DNA of 64,000 bases. Source: Engelhardtia mirabilis (GTDB lineage Bacteria > Planctomycetota > UBA1135 > GCA-002686595). Made by a program: the position numbers and the translations under genes. The stretch lies in assembly GCF_007748095.1 (NCBI RefSeq), contig NZ_CP036287.1, forward strand, positions 434,001-498,000. The letters are read 5' to 3'. Positions 15,349 to 24,236 of this stretch are shown in pieces. The notes below the pieces were generated by a model. It searched no databases and had not been told where the DNA came from. It worked only from the letters and a program-made list of their open reading frames with translations. The first letter of the stretch is position 1; each line of letters starts with the position of its first letter.

Positions 15349-17895
15349 CTACTCGGAGTAGCCGAGCGCCCGCAGCGCCTCCAGCTGCTCGTCGGACATC
15401 TCGGCCTCCTCGCCCGCTTCGAAGCGCGCCGCGAGGAGTTGGTGCTCTTCCCACAGACGCCACAGCCGTTGCCGCGCGTCCGCGACATGCTCGGGGTGCT
15501 GCGCCGAGACGTTGCGGATCGCCAGCGGATCGGCCTCGACGTCGTACAGCAACAGGCGCGGCACGTCGGCGAAGTCCTGGGCCGCCCAGCGCCCGCCCGC
15601 CGGCGCGGGGTGACGCCCGAGGGCCGGCGACGTCGCGGAGTCGCCCGAGCGGATCTCGAGCGACTCGCCCCAACGGCCGTCGAGGACCTCGAGGTTGCCG
15701 ACCACCGAGCCGTCGCCGTCGATCCGGAACTCGTCGAAGACCACCGGCTCCGGCGTCCAGCTGTCGTCGCCCATCAGGGCGGGCACCAGCGAACGCCCTT
15801 GAGCGATCAGCGCCTCCGGGAGCCCCGCCAGCTCGAGCACCGTCGGCAGCACGTCGATCATCGACACCGGCGCGTCGACCCGGCGCCCGCCTTCGATGTG
15901 CCCCGACCAGATGAAGATCAGCGGCACGTGGGACTCGAACTCCCCGAGCAGCGCGCCCTCCCAGGCCGGCGGCTGGGGGTCGAGCTGCCCGCGCCCGAAG
16001 CGCGGGTAGCTGGCGGCGGGGTGGCCGTGGTCCGAGCCGATGATCAGCAGGGTGTTCTCCCACTCCCCGCGCGACTTCAGCTCGGCGACGAGCTCACCCA
16101 GGCGCTGGTCCTGGTACATCATCGCCTCGTCGTGGGCGTCCTGCATGGCCCGGTAGAAGGGCAGCGGGTCGATGCCCTTGCTCGCCAACTGTCCCTGCCA
16201 GTGCTCGTGCACGCTGGCGGAGGTGTGGTTGAACGGGAACCGCATGCCGAGGATCTGGCTCGCGATGGCCTCGCTCTCCGTCGCCGGGATCAAACGCCCC
16301 GCGAACGGCGCCGGCGGGTGGTGGGGCGGGTGCACGTCGGTGGTCTGGAAGTGCACCCAGTAGGGCCCGGGGTAGGCCTCGCGCCAGTCCCAGTACTGCG
16401 CGTGCAGGATCTCCGACGAGATCGCCTCGATCGGGTCGAAGGGGCTGCCCCGGTGGCCGAAGTCGCGGAACACGTCGACGGCGCGGTCGAGCCCCGAGCG
16501 GGCGCCCGCGTTGGGGTTGAAGGTGAACACGCCCGTGTGGAAGCTGGCGTCGTGGAAGTGCTCCGCCATCGTCTTGACGTTGGGCGGGATGGGGTTGGTG
16601 TCGTTCACGAGCCCGCCCAGCACGCTGTGGTGGAGCGAGGTCATGAACGACGCCGTCGACGGCATGGTCCAGGTCGCGTTGCTGTGGGCCTGCTCGAAGA
16701 CGACGCCCTCGGCCGCGATGCGCTCGAGGTTGGGAGTCGTCGGCCGGTCGTAGCCGTAGAGGCTCATGTAGCCCGCGCTCGCCCCGTCGATCACGTAGAA
16801 GATGACGTTGGGCGGCTGGGGCGCGTCGGCGGGGTCCTGCTCCGCGAGGCCGGAAAGGGTGGGGGAGGCCCAGAAGGCGACGCCGGGCGCGGACGCATCG
16901 GCCGCGTCGGCCACGAGCGACAGGGTCACGTCCCGTCCCGCCCAGCGCGCGAGGTCGACCGAGCGCTGCAGCCACGGTCCGGCAGGAGCGACGGTCTCGT
17001 CGAGCAGCGTCTTGACGGTGCCCCCGTCGTCGACTTCAACGCGCATCCGCGTCGCCGCGCCGAAGGCCCCGAGCGCGAGGTCGAGCCGTGCCGAGTCCGG
17101 CAGGGCGAGGTCGTAGGCCAAACGCGTCGGCGTATGGGTGTAGAGCGTGCGCCGAGTCGGCCCGAAGTCCTCGTGGGCGGCGGAAGCGACCGGCCGCACG
17201 CCGACGCCAGCCTCGGAGTAGACCGCGCTGGCGGGGAGGAAGCTGACGGATGAGAACTCGACCGTCGCGGGCGCCTGGGAACCGAACAGGATCGCGACCT
17301 CCCGGATCGACCCGCGAATCCGACCGCCCTCACCGCTGACCGGGAAGCGATAGACGCGGACGTCGTCGGCGGGCTGCACGTCCGTGCCCGCGCCGTAGAA
17401 GACGGTCGGCCACTGCTCGTCGAGCGTGTCGCCACCGGTCTCACGCACGTTGTAGCCGACGCCCACCCACTCGACGGGCCCGGTCGCGCGCAGCTCGACC
17501 TCGACCTGGCTCCAGTCGTCGAGGTCGAAGTCGGACACGTCGACGTAGATGCCGCCGAAGAGCTGTTCGCCGGACTCCTCGGGCGCGCGGGTCGATTCCG
17601 TGAGGAGGACCGCCAAGGAGCCGTCCCGTTCCTCCACCCCCGCGGCCGCTCCGCCGGCGAAGTGGTTCGGGAGCGCCAGCCAACCCGCCGAGCCCTCTTC
17701 GAAGCTCCAGCGCAGCTCGGGCGCGAGGCCTTCGCTCACGGCGCCGCCTTCGATCGTCGCCGTATCCAGTTGGTCTTCGAGGTGGATCGCCGTCGCGACG
17801 ACCTGCCGAGGGCTTTCCGCCCCAGAGCAAGCCGAGAGGCCGGCGACGAACGAAGCGCCAAGCGCCAGCGAGCGGAAGTTTCGGCGTGAGGTCAT
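15349..17895 (-). CDS. Sulfatase-superfamily lipoprotein
   Basis: I choose the ATG at 17895 (MTSRRNFRSLALGASF) because it places a lipoprotein signal with lipobox LSAC at the N-terminus; the upstream in-frame extension has no coding character. Residues ~60-380 form a beta-rich, CBM-like ectodomain. The alkaline-phosphatase/sulfatase fold follows: PNVIFYVIDGASAGYMSLYG, then TMPSTASFMTSL at the nucleophile position, SDHGHP and LEALRALGYSE at the C-terminus. The canonical C/S-x-P-x-R is replaced by T-M-P-S-T-A, so formylglycine formation is unlikely and a Thr- or Ser-based phospho- or sulfo-transfer is possible. About 848 aa. Confidence 0.85.
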   Translation of the reverse strand: MTSRRNFRSLALGASFVAGLSACSGAESPRQVVATAIHLEDQLDTATIEGGAVSEGLAPELRWSFEEGSAGWLALPNHFAGGAAAGVEERDGSLAVLLTESTRAPEESGEQLFGGIYVDVSDFDLDDWSQVEVELRATGPVEWVGVGYNVRETGGDTLDEQWPTVFYGAGTDVQPADDVRVYRFPVSGEGGRIRGSIREVAILFGSQAPATVEFSSVSFLPASAVYSEAGVGVRPVASAAHEDFGPTRRTLYTHTPTRLAYDLALPDSARLDLALGAFGAATRMRVEVDDGGTVKTLLDETVAPAGPWLQRSVDLARWAGRDVTLSLVADAADASAPGVAFWASPTLSGLAEQDPADAPQPPNVIFYVIDGASAGYMSLYGYDRPTTPNLERIAAEGVVFEQAHSNATWTMPSTASFMTSLHHSVLGGLVNDTNPIPPNVKTMAEHFHDASFHTGVFTFNPNAGARSGLDRAVDVFRDFGHRGSPFDPIEAISSEILHAQYWDWREAYPGPYWVHFQTTDVHPPHHPPAPFAGRLIPATESEAIASQILGMRFPFNHTSASVHEHWQGQLASKGIDPLPFYRAMQDAHDEAMMYQDQRLGELVAELKSRGEWENTLLIIGSDHGHPAASYPRFGRGQLDPQPPAWEGALLGEFESHVPLIFIWSGHIEGGRRVDAPVSMIDVLPTVLELAGLPEALIAQGRSLVPALMGDDSWTPEPVVFDEFRIDGDGSVVGNLEVLDGRWGESLEIRSGDSATSPALGRHPAPAGGRWAAQDFADVPRLLLYDVEADPLAIRNVSAQHPEHVADARQRLWRLWEEHQLLAARFEAGEEAEMSDEQLEALRALGYSE

Positions 17896-18014
17896 GGGAG
17901 CCAACGAGGATCGAGGACAGGACGGATATTGGCGGTCGGTCCAAACTAGCGGTCGCTGCCGCGAGCGGATTCCAGGCATTGCTGGATCCGTCGCCGCCTG
18001 AAGTCGAGCTGCCG

Positions 18015-19202
18015 TCAATCGACGTCGACGCCGTCTCCGAGGATCTGCAGGTAGCGGCTATAGGCGAAGACTCGACCTCGGCGCTTGCCGGTCAACTCTC
18101 GCGCGATCGGGCCGCCGGGCAGCTCCGCCGAGGAGAGTCGCTCCAGCACCGAGTTCACGGTGGGCTTGGTCAGCCCGGTCCGCTCGACCAACGACGGGCT
18201 CGACTGGACCGGCGACCGGCACAGGGCCTGGTGGACCTGAAGCGCCGAGCCAGCCGTGCGGCCGAGGCCCCGGATGCGTTCCTGGTCCCCCTCGATCAAG
18301 CGCGTCAGCTCCGTCGCGGTCGAGACAGCCGCCTCGGAGGTCTGCATCACGCCCCGCACGAAGAAGCGCAGCCACGCCTCCCAATCCCCTTCGGTGCGCA
18401 CCGTCTGGAGCAGGTCGTAGTACTCGTCGCGATGCGTCTTGAGGTAGAGGCTCAGATACAGCATCGGCTCGCGCAGAATCCCCTCGCGAACCAGGAGCAT
18501 CGTCGTCAAGAGTCGCCCCAATCGCCCGTTACCGTCGAGGAACGGATGGATCGTCTCGAACTGCACGTGAGCCAGGGCGGCCTTGATCAGCGGCGGCGTG
18601 CGCTCGGGCACGTCGTGCAGGAACTTCTCGAGGTCGCCCATGCACGCGGCGACGTCCTCGGGCGGCGGAGGAACGAAGGCCGCGACGCCCGGCCGCGGAC
18701 CGCCGATCCAGTTCTGCGAGGTGCGGTACTGACCGGGGAGTTTCTCGCTGCCGCGCCCCGACGACAGCAGCTCGGCATGCAGCTCGAGAAGGAGCCGCCC
18801 AGCGAGTGGGAAGCCCTCCCGGACCCGACGAACGCCCAGCTCGAGGGCGCGGACGTAGCTCGACACCTCGCTGACGTCGTCGACCGGAACGCCGGGCGCC
18901 TCGTCGAGCTCGAACAACAGGAGGTCCGACAGGGACGACTGGGTCCCTTCGATCTGCGACGAGAGAACGGCTTCCTTGCGGACGTAGGTGTAGAGGAAGA
19001 TCGCAGTGTCCGGCAGCAACGTCGACAGCGCGTCGAGCCGGCCGAGGGCGAGGTGGGCTTGATCGAGCAGCTCTCTGAGTTCCTCGTCGATCTCCAGGTC
19101 GGGCGAGGGCGGGAGGGGGTGGGGTACGAAGGCCCGGACGACCTCGCCGCCGAGCGAGGGCCCGGTCTTCACCACGCCTGTCGGGCCCCGCTTCACGCCC
19201 AC
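18015..19202 (-). CDS. fic: Fic-family AMPylating enzyme (class II, with C-terminal HTH)
   Basis: A 395-aa protein with the Fic core motif HPFLDGNGRLGR at residues 219-230, all catalytic and phosphate-binding residues intact. The N-terminal inhibitory helix motif SSQIEGT (residues 81-87, [S/T]xxxE[G/N]) marks a class II, self-inhibited Fic. A DUF4172-like N-terminal segment precedes it, and a winged-helix C-terminus (LVERTGLTKPTVNSVLERL) may sense DNA or a partner. Such enzymes transfer AMP to target proteins. It borders the defence island, next to the HNH and helicase genes. Confidence 0.9.
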   Translation of the reverse strand: MGVKRGPTGVVKTGPSLGGEVVRAFVPHPLPPSPDLEIDEELRELLDQAHLALGRLDALSTLLPDTAIFLYTYVRKEAVLSSQIEGTQSSLSDLLLFELDEAPGVPVDDVSEVSSYVRALELGVRRVREGFPLAGRLLLELHAELLSSGRGSEKLPGQYRTSQNWIGGPRPGVAAFVPPPPEDVAACMGDLEKFLHDVPERTPPLIKAALAHVQFETIHPFLDGNGRLGRLLTTMLLVREGILREPMLYLSLYLKTHRDEYYDLLQTVRTEGDWEAWLRFFVRGVMQTSEAAVSTATELTRLIEGDQERIRGLGRTAGSALQVHQALCRSPVQSSPSLVERTGLTKPTVNSVLERLSSAELPGGPIARELTGKRRGRVFAYSRYLQILGDGVDVD

Positions 19203-19290
19203 CGCTCGCTGGTAAGGGTTCTTTCCATGGCTTGGATCTTAGTAAAGCATCGGTCGCCAACCTTTACTAGTGGGCTGTCCGACCCCCTTC

Positions 19291-19605
19291 CTAGCCCCCC
19301 CGGCCGCCTGCAGCCCGGCGTCCAGCTCCCCGTGGCGCCAGATCCACGCGCAACTCCTCGACCAGCTCGGCCAGGACCGCCGCCGGCACCCGCTTCGCCG
19401 CGAACGCCAACCGGCCATCCTGCCGCGGCTGGCCGAACACGATCCGGTAGAGCGCGAGCGACCGCCCCAGAGCTTCGTGGCGGATCGAGTCCTTCGACCA
19501 GGCGTGGGCGGGGACGTGGCACTCGATGCGCGCGCCGCCCTCGGCTTCCAAGACCCACAAGGGCACGTGCCCGCCGCGGACGTCGACTGTCGCCGCTCGT
19601 CGCAC
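19291..19605 (-). CDS. Small hypothetical protein
   Basis: A possible 104-aa product from a GTG start (MRRAATVDVRGGHVPLWVLE) with good third-position GC bias through IECHVPAHAW and ALGRSLALYRIVFGQPR. The last ~15 residues are Gly/Arg-rich and may be readthrough. No family recognised. It could be a real small gene or the remains of a longer one, as it sits at the edge of the island. Confidence 0.4.
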   Translation of the reverse strand: MRRAATVDVRGGHVPLWVLEAEGGARIECHVPAHAWSKDSIRHEALGRSLALYRIVFGQPRQDGRLAFAAKRVPAAVLAELVEELRVDLAPRGAGRRAAGGRGG

Positions 19606-19737
19606 ATCGCTTCAGCCCCAGCATCAGCCGGCTCTCGCGACCCCCCGAGAGCAGCTCCGATTCGAAAGCCCACGTGACCCGAAGTCGGGGCCACCTCCCT
19701 CTCTGTCTGGCGGCTGATCGATACAGTGCCCGCCTCG

Positions 19738-20706
19738 ATGCCCACTCCCTTCATCGCGCTCACCGATCGCGCGTGGTTCAACTTCCTCGCGGGTTTGGCT
19801 CGCGAGCGAAACGGTCCGCTAGACGAAGTCAACTTCTGGCAGCCCCTCGCGAAGCGGCCCATGGCGAAACTGGCGCCGGGGACGCCGGTCTTCTTCCGCC
19901 TGAAGAGCCCGACCCACGCGATTGCCGGGTACGGCTTCTTCGCGTCCTTCATCTTGCTCTCACTCGACCAGGCCTGGGCGAGCTTCGGGCGCGCGAACGG
20001 CGATCCGGATCAGCTTCGCTTCCTCGAGCGAATCGGTGGCTACAGGAAGTTCGACCTGATCGGTGACGCGCGCGCACCACGTGAACCCATCGGCTGCACC
20101 CTGCTGAGGGACGCGGCCTTCTGGCCCCAGGAGCGTTGGATCCCGTGGGGGGAGGCCGAGGGCTGGGCTCCCAACATCGTCCAGGGCAAGGCCGAGCGCG
20201 ACGGGAACCGGGCGAGCCGGCTTCTGGGCGAGATCCACTACGACCACCTGACGACGCCCGAGGAGCTTGCCGCGGAGACATTCACGCCCCTCGATGTGGA
20301 CGACCGCGAGTTGATCGACGCGAGCAGCCGAGCCCGCGTGGGCCAAGGCACCTTCCGCTCGCGCCTCCTCGGCGCCTACGGCCGCCGCTGCGCGATCACT
20401 GGGGAGCACACCGAGATCGTGCTCGACGCGGCGCACATCCAGCCCTACCTGGGCCCGCTCTCGAACCACGTCCAGAACGGCCTGCTGCTGACCAAGGAGT
20501 TCCACACGCTCTTCGATCGCGGCTACGTGACGGTCACGCCCGAGTTGGAAGTGCGCGTGAGCACGCGACTGAAGGCCGAGTGGGACAACGGAGTCCGCTA
20601 CTACGCCTATGACGCAAGGCCGCTGCGGGTGTTTCCAGGTGCCGTCCACGAGCGGCCGGCGCCCGAGGTCCTGGAGTGGCACGGGGAGAGAGTGTTCCGG
20701 GACTGA
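19738..20706 (+). CDS. HNH restriction-type endonuclease
   Basis: A 322-aa protein from the ATG at 19738 (a GTG 12 bp upstream is possible). The C-terminal HNH domain reads RSRLLGAYGRRCAITGEH, then LDAAHIQPYLGPLSNHVQNG and LLLTKEFHTLFDRGY, giving the His/Asn/His set of bba-metal nucleases related to predicted restriction endonucleases (COG3440). The N-terminal ~190 residues (WFNFLAGL, VFFRLKSPTHAIAGYGFF, FDLIGD) look like a PUA/EVE-type recognition domain (inference). It lies 93 bp before the DEAD/DUF3427 helicase on the same strand, so they may be one operon acting on foreign or modified DNA. Confidence 0.85.
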   Translation: MPTPFIALTDRAWFNFLAGLARERNGPLDEVNFWQPLAKRPMAKLAPGTPVFFRLKSPTHAIAGYGFFASFILLSLDQAWASFGRANGDPDQLRFLERIGGYRKFDLIGDARAPREPIGCTLLRDAAFWPQERWIPWGEAEGWAPNIVQGKAERDGNRASRLLGEIHYDHLTTPEELAAETFTPLDVDDRELIDASSRARVGQGTFRSRLLGAYGRRCAITGEHTEIVLDAAHIQPYLGPLSNHVQNGLLLTKEFHTLFDRGYVTVTPELEVRVSTRLKAEWDNGVRYYAYDARPLRVFPGAVHERPAPEVLEWHGERVFRD

Positions 20707-20799
20707 AGTCAGCGCGACCGGGGAAGGAGTGCCCTCGGGCACTCCGGCAGGCATGCCCCAACTCGGCAAACGACGCTCGCAGCAGCTAGACTCCCGCAC

Positions 20800-23490
20800 A
20801 TGACCGCTCCGATTCGTGGGCTGCACGAGGCTCTCATCACCGAGGCCATCGCGGAGAGCCTACGCAACCTCGATCCGAGCCTCGAGCTCGAGCGCGCCGG
20901 ACTACGGAAGGAGGAGGCGGCAGACCGCATCGCCTTCCACATCGGCCGCGTGGTCTTCCGAGCCCTGGAAGGCCTCCCCGACAAGGAACGCGTATCCAGG
21001 GGCGTCCGCCTCGCCCGTGACCTGGTGGAGGCTATCGACCAAGCCATCGGCGGACAGGCAGCAGAAGGCGACAGTCCCATCGATCCCGGCGAGATCCTGC
21101 ACGCCGTCTGCACCCGCCTCCCCGACGGCACGAAGGAGTCCTTCGACACTCCGCTGCTGCCGTTGCTGGACACGACCCTGCTCACGAACGCCCCCGACGA
21201 GCCGAGGGTTGGCCACCAGCTGCTGACGGAGATCGACTCCGCCGACCGCATCGACATCGTGATGGCCTTCATTCGCCGCACGGGGATCCGCCCGATGCTG
21301 TCGGCGCTGCGGGGGCACTGCGACGCAGGTCGAGGCCTGAGGGTGCTGACGACGACCTACACGGACTCGACGGAGTTGGCCGCCCTCGAGCAACTCGAGG
21401 ACCTCGGTGCCGAGATCCGCGTCTCCTACGACAAGTCGACGAGCCGGCTGCACGCCAAGGCCTGGCTGTTCCACCGGGCGTCCGGCTTCACGACGGCCTA
21501 TGTGGGGTCCTCGAACCTGACCTTCTCGGCGCAACAGTCCGGGCTCGAGTGGAACGCGCGCATCAGTGGGGCACGCAACCCGGCAGTGACGGAGAAGGTG
21601 GCCGCTGTCTTCGAGAGCTACTGGAACAGCGTCGACTTCCGCCCCTTCGATGCCGCGGAGTTCGAGGAGCAGACGGAACGGCGGGATGGGGGCTCCGAGC
21701 TCCACCTCAGCCCGATCGAGATCCACCCGTTCCCCTTCCAGGAACGGCTCTTGGAGCAAATCGCCCTGGCTCGCCAGCAGGGTCATCACCGCAACCTCTT
21801 GGTCTCCGCGACCGGGACGGGCAAGACGGTGATCGCCGCCGTCGACTACGCGCGCCTGAAGGCGGCCATGCCCCGTGCTCGCTTGCTCTTCGTCGCCCAC
21901 CGCAAGGAGATCCTGGAGCAGAGTCTGGCGACCTTTCGGCACGGACTCCGTGACGCTGCGTTCGGCGAGTTGTGGGTGGGCGGAAGGCGCCCCCGAGCCT
22001 TCGAGCACCTCTTTGCCTCGATCCAGAGCCTCAACGCCGCCGGGCTCGAAGACCTTCCCCCCGATCACTTCGATGTCGTGATCGTGGACGAGTTCCACCA
22101 CGCGGCTGCGGCGACCTACCGACGGCTGTTGAAGCTCGTCCGGCCCATCGAGCTCCTCGGCCTGACGGCAACCCCAGAGCGCGCCGACGGCCTCTCCGTC
22201 CTCGAGCACTTCGATGGCCGCATCGCCGCAGAACTGCGCCTGTGGCAGGCCATCGAGCAACACCGGCTCTGCCCCTTCCTCTACTACGGGATCAGCGACA
22301 ACACGGACCTGCGCGAGGTGCCGTGGCGTCGGGGTCACGGCTACGACATCGAGGGCCTGAGCAATGTCCTGACCGCCAGTGACTCGTCGGCACGTCTCGT
22401 CCTCAAGCAGTTGCAGGACCACGTCGACGCCCTCTCGAGCGTCCGCTGCCTGGGATTCTGCGTCAGCATCGCGCACGCGCAGTTCATGGCCCGTGTCTTC
22501 CGCGAGTCCGGGGTCAAAGCCACCGCCATCTGGGGCGATACCCCGAAGGTCGAACGCGAGGCCGCCCTCAGAGACCTCGCCTCCGGCGCCCTGCAGGTCC
22601 TGTTCTCGGTCGACTTGTTCAACGAGGGGGTCGACCTGCCCACCATCGACACGGTGCTGTTCCTGCGCCCCACGGACAGCGCCACGCTGTTCCTGCAGCA
22701 GCTCGGTCGGGGGTTGAGGAGGAGTCCGGGGAAGACCGCTTGCACCGTCCTCGACTTCGTCGGACAGCACCGCAAGGAGTTTCGCTTCGATCGGCGCTTT
22801 GCCGGTCTGTTCGAGGGCGGCCGCAAGCGACTGATCGAGCACGTGAAACGCGGCTTCCCCTTTCTGCCGGCCGGGTGCCACATGGAGCTCGATGCAGTCG
22901 CGAGCCAGCGCGTCCTCGAGAACATCAAGGCTGCAGTGCCGAGCCGTTGGGCCGCGAAGGCCGAGGAACTTCGGCGCATCGCTGCCGCTTCTGCGGACAA
23001 GGACGTCACGCTGGGCCGGTTTCTGGAGGAGAGCGGGCTCGCGCTCGACGACGTCTATCAGGGGACCAAGTGCTGGTCGGACCTGCGCGCCGAGGCCGGT
23101 CTACCGAATCTTCCAGAGGGCCCCGTGGAGGATGTCCTTCGTCGAGCCTGTGGCCGGCTACGTCACGTCGACGACCTCGTGCGGATCGAGCGCTACCAAG
23201 CTCTCCTCGCCAACGACACTCCCCCCGAGATCGCTCCCCTCGACGAACAGGGCCGCCGGCTGCTCCGCATGCTGGTCGCCTCCATGATTGACCAAGCTGT
23301 CACTCGCTCCACAACCCTCGCCGAGGGAGCGCAGCTCCTCTGGGGGCACCCTCAGGCTCGACTGGAACTCCGGCCTCGGGGATCGGGTCAAAACCGGCCA
23401 GTTGTGATCGGGTCAAATGCGGCCAGTTGGAGCGACCGGGACGGGTGTCGGTTTAGCGGATTTCAGTCGTTCAAGGCAAGCACGGGTTGA
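20800..23490 (+). pseudogene. PLD-DEAD helicase of the DUF3427 family, 5' part, interrupted by IS21
   Basis: The original protein is readable to 23384; codons after that are transposon sequence. Order: an N-terminal helical domain, a phospholipase-D-like nuclease domain (LHAKAWLF at ~217 with GSSNLTFSAQ), helicase Walker A SATGTGKTVIA at ~336, DEFHHA box at ~430, LTATPER at ~455, motif VI LGRGLRRSPGKT at ~632, then the start of the DUF3427 region. DUF3427 PLD-helicases are typical of defence islands. Joining 23384 to 25965 across the GATC duplication gives one uninterrupted 1041-aa frame, so the host gene was intact until the insertion. Confidence 0.9.
23381..23430. repeat. Left end of the IS21 element: two tandem terminal repeats
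   Basis: Two copies of GATCGGGTCAAA(A/T)(C/G)CGGCCAGTT lie at 23381-23403 and 23406-23428. The reverse complement of the right end (25911-25964) has the same pair in the same order, as expected for the multiple terminal transposase-binding sites of IS21-family elements. GATC at 23381-23384 is the probable left copy of a 4-bp target duplication. Confidence 0.8.
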
Positions 23491-24236
23491 TCCGTTCTTG
23501 CGCTGGCCCGCTTCTGAGTGCGCCAGCTCTTGGGTCCACACTTCAGGACGTGCGCGTGGTGCAGCAGCCGATCGAGCAGTGCTGTGACAGCCGCGGTGTC
23601 TCCGAGGAGCTTGCCCCAGTCGTCGACAGGCCGGTTCGAGGTCAGGATGGTGCTGGTCCGCTCGTAGCGCCGGATGATGAGCTCGAGCAGATCCTCGGCC
23701 GCGGTATGCGGCAGCTTGCGCATGCCCAGGTCGTCGACGATGAGCAGTGGGACCTTCTCCATCTTGGCCAGGTACTCGCTGCGGGCGCCGTCGAGCGTCG
23801 CGTCGGCCATCTCCTCGATCAGGACGTGGGCCTCGCGGTAGGCGACGGCCCAGCCTTGCAAGATCGCAGCCTGCCCGATCGCCTGGGCGAGATGGCTCTT
23901 GCCGGTGCCGGGGGGGCCCAGGAAGAGAGCGTCCTCAGCCTTCGAGACGAAGCGAGCGGTCGCGAGGTCGAAGACCAGCCGGCGATTCATCTTCTTGTTG
24001 AAGTCGAAGTCGAAGTCGTCGAGCCTTCGATCCGCATCTCGGAAGCGGGCGTACTTGATGCGGCGCTCGATCAGTCGATCCCCTCGCCGCTCGAGCTCGT
24101 CCGAGACGAGCTGGGAGAGGAAGTCGATCGGAGGCATGCGCTCGGTCTGGGCTTCGAGCAGTCGTGTCTCCAGGGTGTTAGCCATGCCCGAGAGCCGCAG
24201 CTTCCTCAGGGCCTTGTCGATCTCGATCCTGTTCAT
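23463..24236 (-). CDS. istB: IS21 transposition helper ATPase IstB
   Basis: A 257-aa AAA+ protein starting MNRIEIDKALRKLRLSGMA at 24236; longer starts read into istA. It has Walker A GPPGTGKSHLAQA near residue 107, Walker B LLIVDDLGM near 170 and the sensor region TSNRPVDDWGKLLGD, all typical of IstB. IstB loads on DNA as a clamshell decamer and directs IstA strand transfer. The start overlaps the istA stop by 4 bp. Confidence 0.95.
   Translation of the reverse strand: MNRIEIDKALRKLRLSGMANTLETRLLEAQTERMPPIDFLSQLVSDELERRGDRLIERRIKYARFRDADRRLDDFDFDFNKKMNRRLVFDLATARFVSKAEDALFLGPPGTGKSHLAQAIGQAAILQGWAVAYREAHVLIEEMADATLDGARSEYLAKMEKVPLLIVDDLGMRKLPHTAAEDLLELIIRRYERTSTILTSNRPVDDWGKLLGDTAAVTALLDRLLHHAHVLKCGPKSWRTQKRASARTDQPVLALND

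Noticed and set aside
15439..17253. A 604-codon frame opposite the sulfatase
   Set aside because: Antisense shadow; sulfatase motifs are unambiguous on the minus strand.
20902..22881. A 659-codon minus-strand frame over the helicase
   Set aside because: The plus strand has all helicase and PLD motifs in order; the antisense frame is a by-product of base composition.
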